Shown here: piece by piece, positions 15,050 through 23,797 of the stretch
Position numbering within the stretch: position 1 is the first letter of the stretch
How the letters are laid out: the number at the start of each line of letters is the position of its first letter
NCBI GenBank assembly: GCA_963720765.1
Contig: CAVRGS010000002.1
Span: forward strand, 558,001-622,000
Direction: 5' to 3'
Source of the DNA: DASUAS01 sp963720765
Lineage (GTDB): Bacteria; Actinomycetota; Acidimicrobiia; IMCC26256; DASPTH01
DNA length: 64,000 nt
The notes under the pieces: model-generated
Told to the model about the DNA's origin: nothing
Databases searched by the model: none
What the model saw: the letters and a program-made list of their open reading frames with translations, nothing else
Program-made: the position numbers and the translations under genes

Positions 15050-16296
15050 GGCCCGACCAACGCCGGATCGAGTACTCGGGCAGCGTCCACGACGAGGAAG
15101 AGATCGAAGCCGTCGTCGAGGTGCTGCGCGGCGGTCCGAGTGCGCTGCGCATCAGCAAGAACGTGAAGGTGTTCGAGCAGGGCGTCGCCGAGTACTTCGG
15201 GAAGCGGCGCGGGATCATGGTCAACTCCGGATCGTCGGCGCTGTACCTGGCGGTGGAGCTACTGGGCTGCGAGGCCGGCGACGAGGTGATCACGTCTTCG
15301 GTGACCTTCTCCACCGACGTCGCGCCGCTCGTACGCGCGGGTCTCGTGCCCGCGTTCGTCGACGTGGAGCCCGACACGTTCAACATCGACGTCGACGGCA
15401 TCGAGGAGATGATCTCGCCGCGCACGAAGGCCATTCTCGTGCCGAACCTGATCGGCAACTGTCCCGACTGGGATCGCATCCGCGCCATCGCCGACGCGCA
15501 CGGCCTCCAGGTCATCGAGGATTCGTGTGACGCGCTCGGTGCCAAGCTGCGCGGTACGCCCACGGGGACCCGTTCCGACATCAGCGTCACCAGCTTCGCC
15601 CTCGCGCACGTGATCACCGCGGCCGCGACCGGCGGGATGGTGCTGCTCGACGACGACGAGCTCATCGACCGGTGCGTGCTGCTGCGGCGGTGGGGCCGCC
15701 GGTCGGAGCCGCAGTTCTACGGCTCGAAGAAGGGTGACAAGCGCTTCTTCACCGAGGTCGACGGCATCGAGTACGACAACCTCTTCATCTTCGACGAGGT
15801 GGGCTGGAACTTCGAGCCGTGTGAGATCAGCGCCGCGTTCGGTGTGGTGCAGCTGCGCAAGTTGCCGCTGAACCTTGCCCGTCGCCAACGCAACTTCGAT
15901 CTGCTGTCGGCGTTCTTCGGCACGTACCCCGAGGTGTTCGTGCTGCCGCGTCAGACCGAGGAGCTCGAGACCGGGTGGCACATGTTCCCGGTCCTCATCC
16001 GACCCGAATCGGGCATCCGCCGGGCCGATTTCCAGGAGCACATGGAGGGACACGGCGTGGACACGCGCATGGTGTGGACCGGCAACGTCACCAGGCAGCC
16101 GGCGTTCGCGAACGTGCCGCACCGCACGCCCGCGAACGGGCTTCCGAACGCGGACCGGGTCATGGAGCAGGGGCTCATCCTCCCGCTGAACCACGGCCTC
16201 GACGACGACGACATCGAGTACCTGTGCGTCACCGCCGGCCGGTTCCTGCACGAGCACGGCTTCGCACCTGCAGGCGTCGACGGGGTGGCATCGTGA
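15046..16296 (+). CDS. DegT/DnrJ-fold PMP enzyme, ColD/E1-type 3-dehydratase-like
   Basis: 416 residues, fold type I. Asp159 (IEDSCDALG) should hold the cofactor pyridine nitrogen. The PLP lysine position in SFALAHVITAAATGG is His188. This is the hallmark of ColD and the E1 3-dehydrases, which use pyridoxamine phosphate without an internal aldimine. Other ColD-like stretches are FDEVGWNFEPCEISAAFGVVQ and VWTGN. The [2Fe-2S] cysteines of E1 are absent, so ColD-like dehydration-deamination fits better. A sugar-nucleotide substrate is odd in this catabolic operon. Confidence 0.75.
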   Translation: MRPDQRRIEYSGSVHDEEEIEAVVEVLRGGPSALRISKNVKVFEQGVAEYFGKRRGIMVNSGSSALYLAVELLGCEAGDEVITSSVTFSTDVAPLVRAGLVPAFVDVEPDTFNIDVDGIEEMISPRTKAILVPNLIGNCPDWDRIRAIADAHGLQVIEDSCDALGAKLRGTPTGTRSDISVTSFALAHVITAAATGGMVLLDDDELIDRCVLLRRWGRRSEPQFYGSKKGDKRFFTEVDGIEYDNLFIFDEVGWNFEPCEISAAFGVVQLRKLPLNLARRQRNFDLLSAFFGTYPEVFVLPRQTEELETGWHMFPVLIRPESGIRRADFQEHMEGHGVDTRMVWTGNVTRQPAFANVPHRTPANGLPNADRVMEQGLILPLNHGLDDDDIEYLCVTAGRFLHEHGFAPAGVDGVAS

Positions 16297-17129
16297 GCGG
16301 GCGCTTCACCGGTCGGCGGGCCGTCGTCACCGGCGCGAGCCGGGGGATCGGCGCCGGCATCGCGCAGCGGCTGGCGGCCGAGGGTGCAGCGGTGGCGATC
16401 GTCGCCCGCACCGTCGCCGAAGGTGATCGCGCCAACCTCGCCGGCAGCCTCGAGTCCACCGCAGCGAAGCTGCGCGCCTACGGCAACTCGGTCGCGCTGA
16501 TCGCGGCCGATCTCACCGACGGCGACGACCGCGCCCGCATCGTCCCCGAGGCGATCGAGCAGCTCGGCGGTCCGATCGACATCCTGGTCAACAACGCCGC
16601 CGCGGCGATGTACGCGCAGCCGTCGGAGATGCCGCTGAAGCGACGCCGCATCAGCTTCGAGGTGAACGTGCACGCGCCGCTCGACCTCGCGCAGGCCGCG
16701 CTGCCGGCGATGCTCGAGGCCGGCGAGGGGTGGATCGTCAACCTCTCCAGCGCCACCGGCAAGCTCCAACCCGGGCCACCGTTCAAGCAGGACGGCCTCG
16801 GCGCGACCACGACCATGTACGGCTCGTCGAAGGCGGCGCTGAACCGACTCACCAACGGCCTCGGGCACGAGCTGTGGGGCCGGGGGATCCGGGTCAACAC
16901 CGTCGAGCCCCGCGCCGCGGTCATGAGCGAGGGCGCCGAGGTGCTCGCCGGTCACGTGATCAAAGAGGACATGATCGAGTCGATGGAGGAGATGGTCGAG
17001 GCCTCGGTGTACCTCTGCGACTGCGACGCCGACACCACCGGGCAAGTCTTCGTGAGCCTCTCCCTCATCGCCGAGCGCGGTGTCACCGTCATGACGTTGG
17101 ACGGCAAGGACGCCTGGAGCAAGGGGTAG
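16293..17129 (+). CDS. Short-chain dehydrogenase/reductase
   Basis: 278 residues: TGASRGIG (13-20), NNAA (100-103), S152/S153 and Y176-x3-K180. A 15-residue insertion after the second strand (ARTVAEGDRANLAGSLEST) also occurs in the SDR at 21918, so the two form a subfamily. GTGA overlap with the PMP enzyme. Its TAG stop is part of the -10 box for the P450 gene. Confidence 0.87.
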   Translation: MSGRFTGRRAVVTGASRGIGAGIAQRLAAEGAAVAIVARTVAEGDRANLAGSLESTAAKLRAYGNSVALIAADLTDGDDRARIVPEAIEQLGGPIDILVNNAAAAMYAQPSEMPLKRRRISFEVNVHAPLDLAQAALPAMLEAGEGWIVNLSSATGKLQPGPPFKQDGLGATTTMYGSSKAALNRLTNGLGHELWGRGIRVNTVEPRAAVMSEGAEVLAGHVIKEDMIESMEEMVEASVYLCDCDADTTGQVFVSLSLIAERGVTVMTLDGKDAWSKG

Positions 17130-17132
17130 CGT
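17127..17132 (+). promoter_or_regulatory. -10 box TAGCGT formed by a stop codon
   Basis: The SDR stop TAG (17127-17129) plus CGT makes a TANNNT box 8 nt before the P450 ATG at 17141, suggesting an internal leaderless promoter in the operon. Confidence 0.45.
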
Positions 17133-17140
17133 TCGCGGAC

Positions 17141-18328
17141 ATGACCGCCTCCACGGACCGGGTGATCGACCTCCTCGACGGCGAGCTCTACGCAGGTGAT
17201 CCGTACCCCACGTATGCGTGGATGCGCGACCACGCACCGGTGTACTGGGACGCGCAGAACGAGCTCTGGGGCGTCGCCCGCTACGACGACATCGTCGAGA
17301 TCGAAAAGGCGAAGGACGTCTTCATCAACTCGGACCGGGTGAAGGGTGGCTACCGCCCCAACCTCCCGTCCGACCCGTCGATCATCGGGCTCGACGACCC
17401 GATGCACACCAAGCGTCGCAAGCTGGTGAACCGCGGCTTCACGCCGCGCACCGTGCTGGCGTGGGAGGACCACATCGGGCAGACCGTCACCAGCCTGCTC
17501 GACGCCGCCAGCACCAAGGAGCGCGTGGAGCTCATCTCCGATCTCGCCGGTCCGCTGCCCGCGCAGATGATCGGGCTGCTGCTCGGGTACCCGCACGAGA
17601 TGTGGCCGAAGCTCATGGAGTGGTCGGCGCGCACCATCGTCGGCGGAGGGGGTCCGCGCTACGCCGACGACGACGTGATCATGGCTGCGTTCGAGTTCGC
17701 CGGCGCGTGCGCAGAGCTCTACGAGGAGAAGCAGCGCTGTCCCGCCGAGGACATCATGACGGTGTGGACCACGGCCGAGATCGACGGTGAAGCGATCGGG
17801 CTGGATCCGGTGATCAGCGATTGCCTGCTGCTGCTCGACGGCGGCGCCGAGACCACCCGCACCGTGATCGCCCGGACGATCCTCGAGCTGGCGGCGCGGC
17901 CCGACCAGTACCAACTCCTGCGCGACGGCGCCGACATGACGGTGGCGGTCGAGGAGTTCATCCGCTGGGTCACGCCCGTGCTCAACATGTGCCGGGTGGC
18001 GACGCGCGACTACGACATCGGCGGGCAGACCATCCGTGAGGGTCAACAGGTCGTGCTGATGTACCCGTCCGCCAACCGCGACCCCGAGCACTTCCTCGAC
18101 CCGGAGCGCTACGACGTCACCCGCACGCCGAACCACCACATCGCATTCGGGTTCGGCACGCACTTCTGCCTCGGTGCCGCGCTGGCGCGCCTCGAGATCA
18201 AGATGTTCTTCGACGAGTTCGTGCGGCGCGTGAGTGCGATCACCGTGGTGCCCGGGAGCGTCGACTTCCTGCCCAACGCCTTCGTGAACGGCGTCAACCG
18301 CGCCGAGGTCGAGCTCGTCTACGGCTGA
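17141..18328 (+). CDS. Cytochrome P450
   Basis: 395 residues. Heme-binding loop FGFGTHFCLG with the cysteine thiolate at 343; I-helix GGAETTR; K-helix ExxR as EEFIRW. The region HHIAFGFGTHFCLG...LARLE resembles the CYP125/CYP142/CYP124 group that oxidises sterol side chains, but family number cannot be set by eye. Soluble, so it needs a ferredoxin and reductase, neither of which is nearby. Confidence 0.9.
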   Translation: MTASTDRVIDLLDGELYAGDPYPTYAWMRDHAPVYWDAQNELWGVARYDDIVEIEKAKDVFINSDRVKGGYRPNLPSDPSIIGLDDPMHTKRRKLVNRGFTPRTVLAWEDHIGQTVTSLLDAASTKERVELISDLAGPLPAQMIGLLLGYPHEMWPKLMEWSARTIVGGGGPRYADDDVIMAAFEFAGACAELYEEKQRCPAEDIMTVWTTAEIDGEAIGLDPVISDCLLLLDGGAETTRTVIARTILELAARPDQYQLLRDGADMTVAVEEFIRWVTPVLNMCRVATRDYDIGGQTIREGQQVVLMYPSANRDPEHFLDPERYDVTRTPNHHIAFGFGTHFCLGAALARLEIKMFFDEFVRRVSAITVVPGSVDFLPNAFVNGVNRAEVELVYG

Positions 18329-18346
18329 GCTCCGGAAGGACCTGCC

Positions 18347-20092
18347 ATGTACGACGTCAAGATCACCAACGGCACCATCGTCGACGGCACCGGCGCGCCG
18401 CGCTTCGTGGGCGATGTCGCGGTCAAGGACGGTGTGGTCGTCGAGGTGTCGCAGTCGTCGCTCGACGGCGACGCGGCCGAGACCGTCGACGCCACCGGGC
18501 TGTTGGTGACGCCCGGGTTCGTCGACATCCACACGCACTACGACGGCCAGGCGACGTGGGATCCTCTGCTCGAACCGTCCTCGGGTCACGGCGTCACCAC
18601 GGTGGTCGCGGGCAACTGCGGTGTCGGGTTCGCGCCGGTGCGCCCGGGCGACGAGCAGTGGCTCATCTCGTTGATGGAGGGGGTGGAGGACATCCCCGGC
18701 ACCGCGCTCACCGAGGGCATCGACTGGAGCTGGGAGACCTTCCCCGAGTACCTCGACGCCCTCGACGCGCGGACGTTCGGCATCGACGTGGGCGTGCAGG
18801 TGTCGCACGGCGCGGTGCGCGCGTACGCGATGGGGGAGCGGGGCGCGGGGAACGAGCCGGCGAACCCCGAGGAGATCGCGGCGATGGCCGTGATCGTGCA
18901 GGAAGCGGTGGAGGCCGGCGCGCTCGGGTTCTCGACGTCGCGCACGCTCGGGCATCGGGCGATGGACGGCCGTCCGGTGCCGGGCACGTTCGCGGCCGAG
19001 GACGAGCTGTTCGCGCTCGGGCGCGCGATGCGGCGCGGCGGGCGCGCGGTGTTCGAGCTCGCGCCGCTCGGCGCGTCGGGCGAAGACCTGCTGGCACCCG
19101 AGCGCGAGATGGCGTGGATGGTGAAGCTCTCGGACGACCTCGACCTGCCGGTCTCGTTCACGCTGTTGCAGATCGACGCGGCGCCCGACGCGTGGCGAAG
19201 CCTGATGGACGAGTCGCTGCGCGCCTACGACGCCGGCGCACAGGTGGTCCCACAGGTTGCGGCGCGTCCGTTCGGCATGCTGCTCGGATTCCCCACCCGC
19301 CACGGGTTCAGCGGTCGCCCGACGTACCGCGCGCTCGCGGCACGTCTCTCGCCCGATGACCTGCTCGCGGAGTTGGCGAAGCCGGAGGTGCGGGCACAGA
19401 TCCTGGGCGAGTCCGATGTCACACCCGACCCCACCGTGTTGTTCGACGGGTTCTTCCAACTCGTGCAGGGTTCGCTCGACCGCTTGTACGCGCTCGGAGA
19501 CCCGCCGGTGTACGAGCCCACGCCGGACACGACCATTGCGGCGATGGCCGAGGCCGCCGGCGTCGCCCCGCTCGACATGCTCTACGACGTGATGATGGAG
19601 CACGACGGCCAGCACCTGCTGATGCTGCCGTTCTTCAACTACGCCGAGCGCAACCACGACGCCATCCGCGAGATGCTGCTGCACCCCGGTGGCGTGTCGG
19701 GGCTGTCCGACGGTGGCGCGCACTGCGGGCTGATCTGCGACGCGTCGATCCCGACGTTCATGCTCACGCACTGGGCGCGCGACCGCGTGCGCGGTGAGAC
19801 GTTGCCGCTCGAGTACCTGGTGAAGAAGCAGACGCTCGACACCGCGACGCTGTACGGCCTCGGTGACCGCGGGGTGCTCTCGCCGGGCATGAAGGCCGAC
19901 GTCAACGTCATCGACTTCGACGGGCTCACGCTGCGGATGCCGCGGGTGGCCAGGGATCTCCCGGCGGGAGGCGCCCGGCTGCTCCAGGAGGCCGATGGCT
20001 ACGTCGCCACGATGGTGAGCGGCGAGATCACCCGTCGTCGCGGCGTCGACACCGGTGCCCGCCCCGGCCGCCTCATCCGCGGCGCCCGCTGA
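18347..20092 (+). CDS. N-acyl-D-amino-acid deacylase-like amidohydrolase
   Basis: 581 residues, amidohydrolase-3/D-aminoacylase family. Metal motif DIHTHYD (H62, H64), then TVVAGNCGVGFAP and a C-terminal GLSDGGAHCG carrying the catalytic Asp. The usual length is 480-580. Real substrates of the actinobacterial group are unknown; amide or lactam hydrolysis is likely. A GGAAGGA site precedes ATG 18347. It follows the P450 by 18 nt. Confidence 0.85.
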   Translation: MYDVKITNGTIVDGTGAPRFVGDVAVKDGVVVEVSQSSLDGDAAETVDATGLLVTPGFVDIHTHYDGQATWDPLLEPSSGHGVTTVVAGNCGVGFAPVRPGDEQWLISLMEGVEDIPGTALTEGIDWSWETFPEYLDALDARTFGIDVGVQVSHGAVRAYAMGERGAGNEPANPEEIAAMAVIVQEAVEAGALGFSTSRTLGHRAMDGRPVPGTFAAEDELFALGRAMRRGGRAVFELAPLGASGEDLLAPEREMAWMVKLSDDLDLPVSFTLLQIDAAPDAWRSLMDESLRAYDAGAQVVPQVAARPFGMLLGFPTRHGFSGRPTYRALAARLSPDDLLAELAKPEVRAQILGESDVTPDPTVLFDGFFQLVQGSLDRLYALGDPPVYEPTPDTTIAAMAEAAGVAPLDMLYDVMMEHDGQHLLMLPFFNYAERNHDAIREMLLHPGGVSGLSDGGAHCGLICDASIPTFMLTHWARDRVRGETLPLEYLVKKQTLDTATLYGLGDRGVLSPGMKADVNVIDFDGLTLRMPRVARDLPAGGARLLQEADGYVATMVSGEITRRRGVDTGARPGRLIRGAR

Positions 20093-20111
20093 CCCCACGA
20101 ACCTGCGTGAC

Positions 20112-20134
20112 TCGGGCACATCTGATGTGCCCGA
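20112..20134. promoter_or_regulatory. Perfect 23-bp palindrome between genes
   Basis: TCGGGCACATC-T-GATGTGCCCGA: 11-bp arms, 1-nt centre, in the 71-bp gap between two same-strand genes and 30 nt before the GTG at 20164. No U-run follows. It is either an operator for the downstream gene or an intrinsic-type attenuator. Confidence 0.5.
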
Positions 20135-20163
20135 TCCGCTGAACTTCGGAAGGAAACGACGCA

Positions 20164-21108
20164 GTGAGCCACCCCGATGACGAGTTCCATCCGCCGACCA
20201 AGGACGACCCGTTCTGGAGCGAGACGGCGTGGTTCGCGTTCTCGGTGCCGGAGCGCAAGCTCGCCGGGTGGACGTACCCGTTCTTCCGCACGAACCAGGG
20301 CACGTGCTCGGCGGCCGTGTTCCTGTGGGACGACCGCGGCGACTCGCCGTTCGACTGCCGCTACTACAAGCAGCTCTGGCATCTGCCCGTGCCCGATCAG
20401 CTGAGCGACTTCGACCTGCCCAACGGCCTCGGGTACTCGGTGCGCGAGCCGCAACGCGTCTACGACCTGCGCTACCGCGATCCCGACGCCGACGACGTGT
20501 CGTTCGACCTCACGTTCACCGCGATCATGGATCCGCTGCACACCAAGACGTCGAGCCCCGACGGGGGGCACCTCGACCAGCTCGGTCGTTTCACCGGCAC
20601 GCTGGTGCTCGACGGCGAGACCATCGATGTCGACTCCTACGGCGCGCGCGACCGCTCGTGGGGATCACGCAACCCGTTCGGTCCGTACCTGATGTCGGCG
20701 GGGGAGTGGAAGGCGACGCAGATGCCGTACAGCCACGCCACGTCCGACACCGTGTCGTTCCTCACCATCACCGCCAACGTCACCGACGACTTCCCGGTGA
20801 TCATGGGCTTCCACCTGCGCGACGGCGAGGTGTCACGCGTGACCAAGGGCCGGCGCGCCATCCTCGAGCGCGATCCGGCGACCGACACCGCGACGCGCGT
20901 CCTCGTGGAGGGCACCGACGAGCTCGGCCGGGATTTCCACGCCGAGGGTGAGTGCGTCAGCAAGTTCGTGAACTTCTGCAACGAGAACCTGGTCGGCTGG
21001 AACCACCTCGTGCGCTGGGACATCGACGGCGTCGAGGCGTGGGGCGAGCAGCACGAGAACTACAGCCCGGTCGCGTTCCGGCAGTACCTCAGGTCGCGTC
21101 TGGATTGA
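20164..21108 (+). CDS. AttH/CrtC-like lipocalin-related protein of unknown function
   Basis: 314 residues, no signal peptide. Many Trp/Tyr/Asp strand segments (FTAIMDPLH, YGARDRSWGSRNPFG, AGEWKATQMPY, VRWDIDGVEAWGEQHENYSP) look like the double beta-barrel of AttH/CrtC and related DUF7064/7065 proteins, which handle terpenoid or steroid substrates. No reaction can be assigned. GTG 20164 has GGAAGGAAAC upstream. The last 20 bp overlap the convergent ECH gene. Confidence 0.55.
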   Translation: MSHPDDEFHPPTKDDPFWSETAWFAFSVPERKLAGWTYPFFRTNQGTCSAAVFLWDDRGDSPFDCRYYKQLWHLPVPDQLSDFDLPNGLGYSVREPQRVYDLRYRDPDADDVSFDLTFTAIMDPLHTKTSSPDGGHLDQLGRFTGTLVLDGETIDVDSYGARDRSWGSRNPFGPYLMSAGEWKATQMPYSHATSDTVSFLTITANVTDDFPVIMGFHLRDGEVSRVTKGRRAILERDPATDTATRVLVEGTDELGRDFHAEGECVSKFVNFCNENLVGWNHLVRWDIDGVEAWGEQHENYSPVAFRQYLRSRLD

Positions 21109-21919
21109 CCTGGGCCGCGTTCTTGACCGCGGCTGACAGGTCGCCGCCGAAGAACTGCTTCGACGTCTCGAGGTTGCTCGCCAGTCCCTGCAGCTCAGAG
21201 CCCGCGCGCGTCGCGGTGCGCACGCCCTTGAACTCCATCGCCCGGTGCACGGTGCGCTTGTTGATCTGCAGCAGATCGCTCGGGATCGATGCGACGCGCG
21301 CCGCCATCGCCAACGTCTCGCGCTCGAGGTCGGCCTGGGGGAACGCGCGGTTGGCCATGCCGATGCGGACGGCCTCGCGCCCGTCGATCGCGTCGCCGGT
21401 GAGCATGAGCTCCATCGCGGCGCGCATGCCGACCAACCACACGTGGAACTGGAAGTCGGGTGGGCTCACAACGCGCACGACCGGGTAGCTGAGCTGCGCG
21501 TCCTCGGCGATGTACACGAGGTCGCATGCGGCCATGAGCTCGGTGCCTCCCGCCATCGCGTACCCGTGCACCTGCGCGATCACCGGCTTGGCCAGGTCCC
21601 AGATGCGAGACCAGCCGTCGGCGACGTGCCGTGACCACGAGCCGTCGCCGGGCGGCGTGTAGAAGGGCTGACCCTCCGACAAGCTCGACTTGAGGTCGTA
21701 GCCCGACGAGAAGCACGGACCTGCGCCGCGGATGACGGTGACGCCGACGTCGGGGTCACGGTCGGCCGCGTGCAGGGCGTCGTAGAGCTCCGTGCGCAGG
21801 GCGTTGCTGATGGCGTTGCGCTTCTCCGGCCGGTTCAGCGTCAGGCGGCGCACCCGCGGCGCGGGGTCGTCCACGAGCACGAGTGCGTCGGCGCCAGTCC
21901 CGGTAGTGTCCGCGCTCAT
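21089..21919 (-). CDS. Enoyl-CoA hydratase/isomerase family protein
   Basis: 276 residues from ATG 21919, with AGGAG 4 nt before the start. Crotonase motifs: CFSSGYDL for the first oxyanion amide and HGYAMAGGTELMAACD for the second. It carries the LNRPEKRNAIS entry motif. The substrate is unknown. Its start codon overlaps that of the divergent SDR (CATG). Confidence 0.87.
   Translation of the reverse strand: MSADTTGTGADALVLVDDPAPRVRRLTLNRPEKRNAISNALRTELYDALHAADRDPDVGVTVIRGAGPCFSSGYDLKSSLSEGQPFYTPPGDGSWSRHVADGWSRIWDLAKPVIAQVHGYAMAGGTELMAACDLVYIAEDAQLSYPVVRVVSPPDFQFHVWLVGMRAAMELMLTGDAIDGREAVRIGMANRAFPQADLERETLAMAARVASIPSDLLQINKRTVHRAMEFKGVRTATRAGSELQGLASNLETSKQFFGGDLSAAVKNAAQVNPDAT
21904..21909 (+). 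promoter_or_regulatory. -10 box TAGTGT inside the divergent ECH gene
   Basis: TANNNT box with 8 nt to the SDR ATG at 21918. It lies within the first codons of the leftward ECH gene, so the SDR transcript is probably leaderless. Confidence 0.45.
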
Positions 21920-22754
21920 GGCTGCTCCTGTCGCTCTCGTCACCGGCGCGAGCCGGGGCATCGGCCGCGCCACCGCGCTCGCGCTCGCCGACGCAGGCTA
22001 CGACGTGGCCATCGCCGCTCGCACGGTGCACGAAGGCGATGGCCGCATGGCGCCCGGCTCCGTGCGCGACGACCAGCAGACCCGCGTCGTCGAGGGCAGC
22101 CTCGAGACCACCGCTGCCGCGATCGCGGAGCGCGGTCGGCGCGCCCTGCCCGTCGTGATGGACCTCCTGGACCGTCCGACCATCGGCGCCATGGTCGACA
22201 CCGTGATCGGCGAGTGGGGTTGCATCGACACGCTGATCAACAACGCGATCTACCAGGGTCCTGGCCGCATGGATCGCGTGCTCGAGCTCGACCTGGACGC
22301 CGCGACCAACCTCGTCGTCGGCAACTACGTCAACCAGCTCCACCTGATCCAGCTCGTGGTTCCGGGCATGCTCGAAAGGGGTGGGGGTCGGGTGATCAAC
22401 CTGGCATCGGCCACCGCCTCGATGGATCCGCCCGCGCCCGCTGGCGAAGGTGGGTGGGGTCTCGGCTACGGCGCGTCGAAGGCCGCGTTCCTGCGCGTCG
22501 CCGGGCAGCTCCATGTGGAGTTCGCGGCGCAGGGCATCGTCGCCTGCAACGTGGACCCCGGCTTCACGACCAACGACAAGCCGAGCGACGCGCAGTTCGC
22601 GAAGCAGTTCCGCGGCGCGCCGCCCGAGGTGACCGGCGCCGCGATCGCGTGGCTCTGCTCGTCCGACGACGCGCTCGAGCTCGCCGGCACCATCGTGTAC
22701 TCCCAGCCGCTGTGCAAGCGGCGTCAACTCCTCCCAGGATGGCCGCCCACATGA
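21918..22754 (+). CDS. Short-chain dehydrogenase/reductase
   Basis: 278 residues: TGASRGIG (9-16), NNA (108-110), S164, Y184-x3-K188. It has the same post-strand-2 insertion as the SDR at 16293 (ARTVHEGDGRM...SLETT). The start ATG is shared with the complementary ECH start. Stop overlaps the ADH ATG (ATGA), so oxidoreductase and ADH are coupled. Confidence 0.87.
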   Translation: MAAPVALVTGASRGIGRATALALADAGYDVAIAARTVHEGDGRMAPGSVRDDQQTRVVEGSLETTAAAIAERGRRALPVVMDLLDRPTIGAMVDTVIGEWGCIDTLINNAIYQGPGRMDRVLELDLDAATNLVVGNYVNQLHLIQLVVPGMLERGGGRVINLASATASMDPPAPAGEGGWGLGYGASKAAFLRVAGQLHVEFAAQGIVACNVDPGFTTNDKPSDAQFAKQFRGAPPEVTGAAIAWLCSSDDALELAGTIVYSQPLCKRRQLLPGWPPT

Positions 22755-23797
22755 GCACCCACGCGCAGACCATGACCGCGTACCAACTCGTCGAGTGGGG
22801 GGAACCACCCGAGTTCCGCGAGGTCGACGTCCCGACGCCGGGTCGCGACGACGTGCTGATCAAGGTGGCCGGTGTCGGCCTCTGCCACAGCGACTTCCTC
22901 TTCCTCGACACGCCGCCCGGCGTCATCCCGTGGGAGCTGCCGTTCACCCTCGGGCACGAGAGCGCGGGCTGGGTCGAGCAACTCGGTGAGGGAGTCGACG
23001 ACCTCGAGGTCGGACAACCCGTCGCGGTCGCCGGCATCCACTCGTGTGGTCGCTGTGAGTTCTGCCTGCGCGGGCAGGACAACTACTGCCCGCAAGGCGC
23101 CAGTGGTCGCGGCTACGGGGAAGACGGCGGCCTCGCGCACTACCTGGTGGTGCCGCGACGTGAGCTCGTGCCGTTGCGCGACCTCGACCCGCGACGCGTC
23201 GGCCCGCTCACCGATGCCGGCGCGACCTCCTACCACGCGGTCAAGCGCGCCCTCCCCAAACTCGTTCCCGGTTCGACCGCGGTGGTCATCGGCACGGGCG
23301 GGCTCGGTTCGTACGCGGTGCAGTACCTTCGGCGTCTCACCGGCGCGCACGTGATCGCGGTCGACATCGTTCAGCAGCGTCTCGACCTCGCCCGTGAGCT
23401 CGGTGCGCATGACGCGCTGATCTCCGACGACGCGACTGCGCTCCAGGTTCGCGAGCTCACCGGCGGCAAGGGTGCAACCGCGGTGTTCGACTTCGTCGGC
23501 GACGACACGACCATGGCGATGGCCCTCGCGTGTGCCGCCAACCTCGGCACGATCGGTGTGGTCGGCGCCGGGGGAGGCACGGCCAAGGTGTCGTGGGGCG
23601 TGCTCCCACTCGAGTGCGACCTGTTCATACCGATGGCGGCGTCGATCGCCGATCTGCACGAGGTGATCGCGCTCGCCGAGTCGGGTGACCTGCGGGTCGA
23701 GGTCGAGCTGTTCGCGTTCGAGGACGCACCGCTCGCCTACGACCGCTTCCGCAACAACGCCCTGAAGAGCCGGGCGGTCGTCACCCCGAACGGTTAG
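22751..23797 (+). CDS. Zinc-dependent alcohol dehydrogenase
   Basis: 348-residue MDR. Catalytic zinc ligands C45-H46 (GLCHSD) and H69 in GHE; structural zinc cysteines C99, C102, C105 and C113; nucleotide loop GTGGLGS. The acidic residue after strand 2 (VIAVDIV) favours NAD. Likely oxidises an alcohol made by neighbouring enzymes; substrate unknown. The stop overlaps the convergent GerW gene by 3 bp. Confidence 0.9.
   Translation: MSTHAQTMTAYQLVEWGEPPEFREVDVPTPGRDDVLIKVAGVGLCHSDFLFLDTPPGVIPWELPFTLGHESAGWVEQLGEGVDDLEVGQPVAVAGIHSCGRCEFCLRGQDNYCPQGASGRGYGEDGGLAHYLVVPRRELVPLRDLDPRRVGPLTDAGATSYHAVKRALPKLVPGSTAVVIGTGGLGSYAVQYLRRLTGAHVIAVDIVQQRLDLARELGAHDALISDDATALQVRELTGGKGATAVFDFVGDDTTMAMALACAANLGTIGVVGAGGGTAKVSWGVLPLECDLFIPMAASIADLHEVIALAESGDLRVEVELFAFEDAPLAYDRFRNNALKSRAVVTPNG

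Noticed and set aside
16952..20119. Open frame of 1055 codons on the lower strand
   Set aside because: It is antisense to the P450 and deacylase genes, which carry full family motifs. It has the His/Arg/Val-rich composition of a GC-skewed shadow frame and no recognisable domain.
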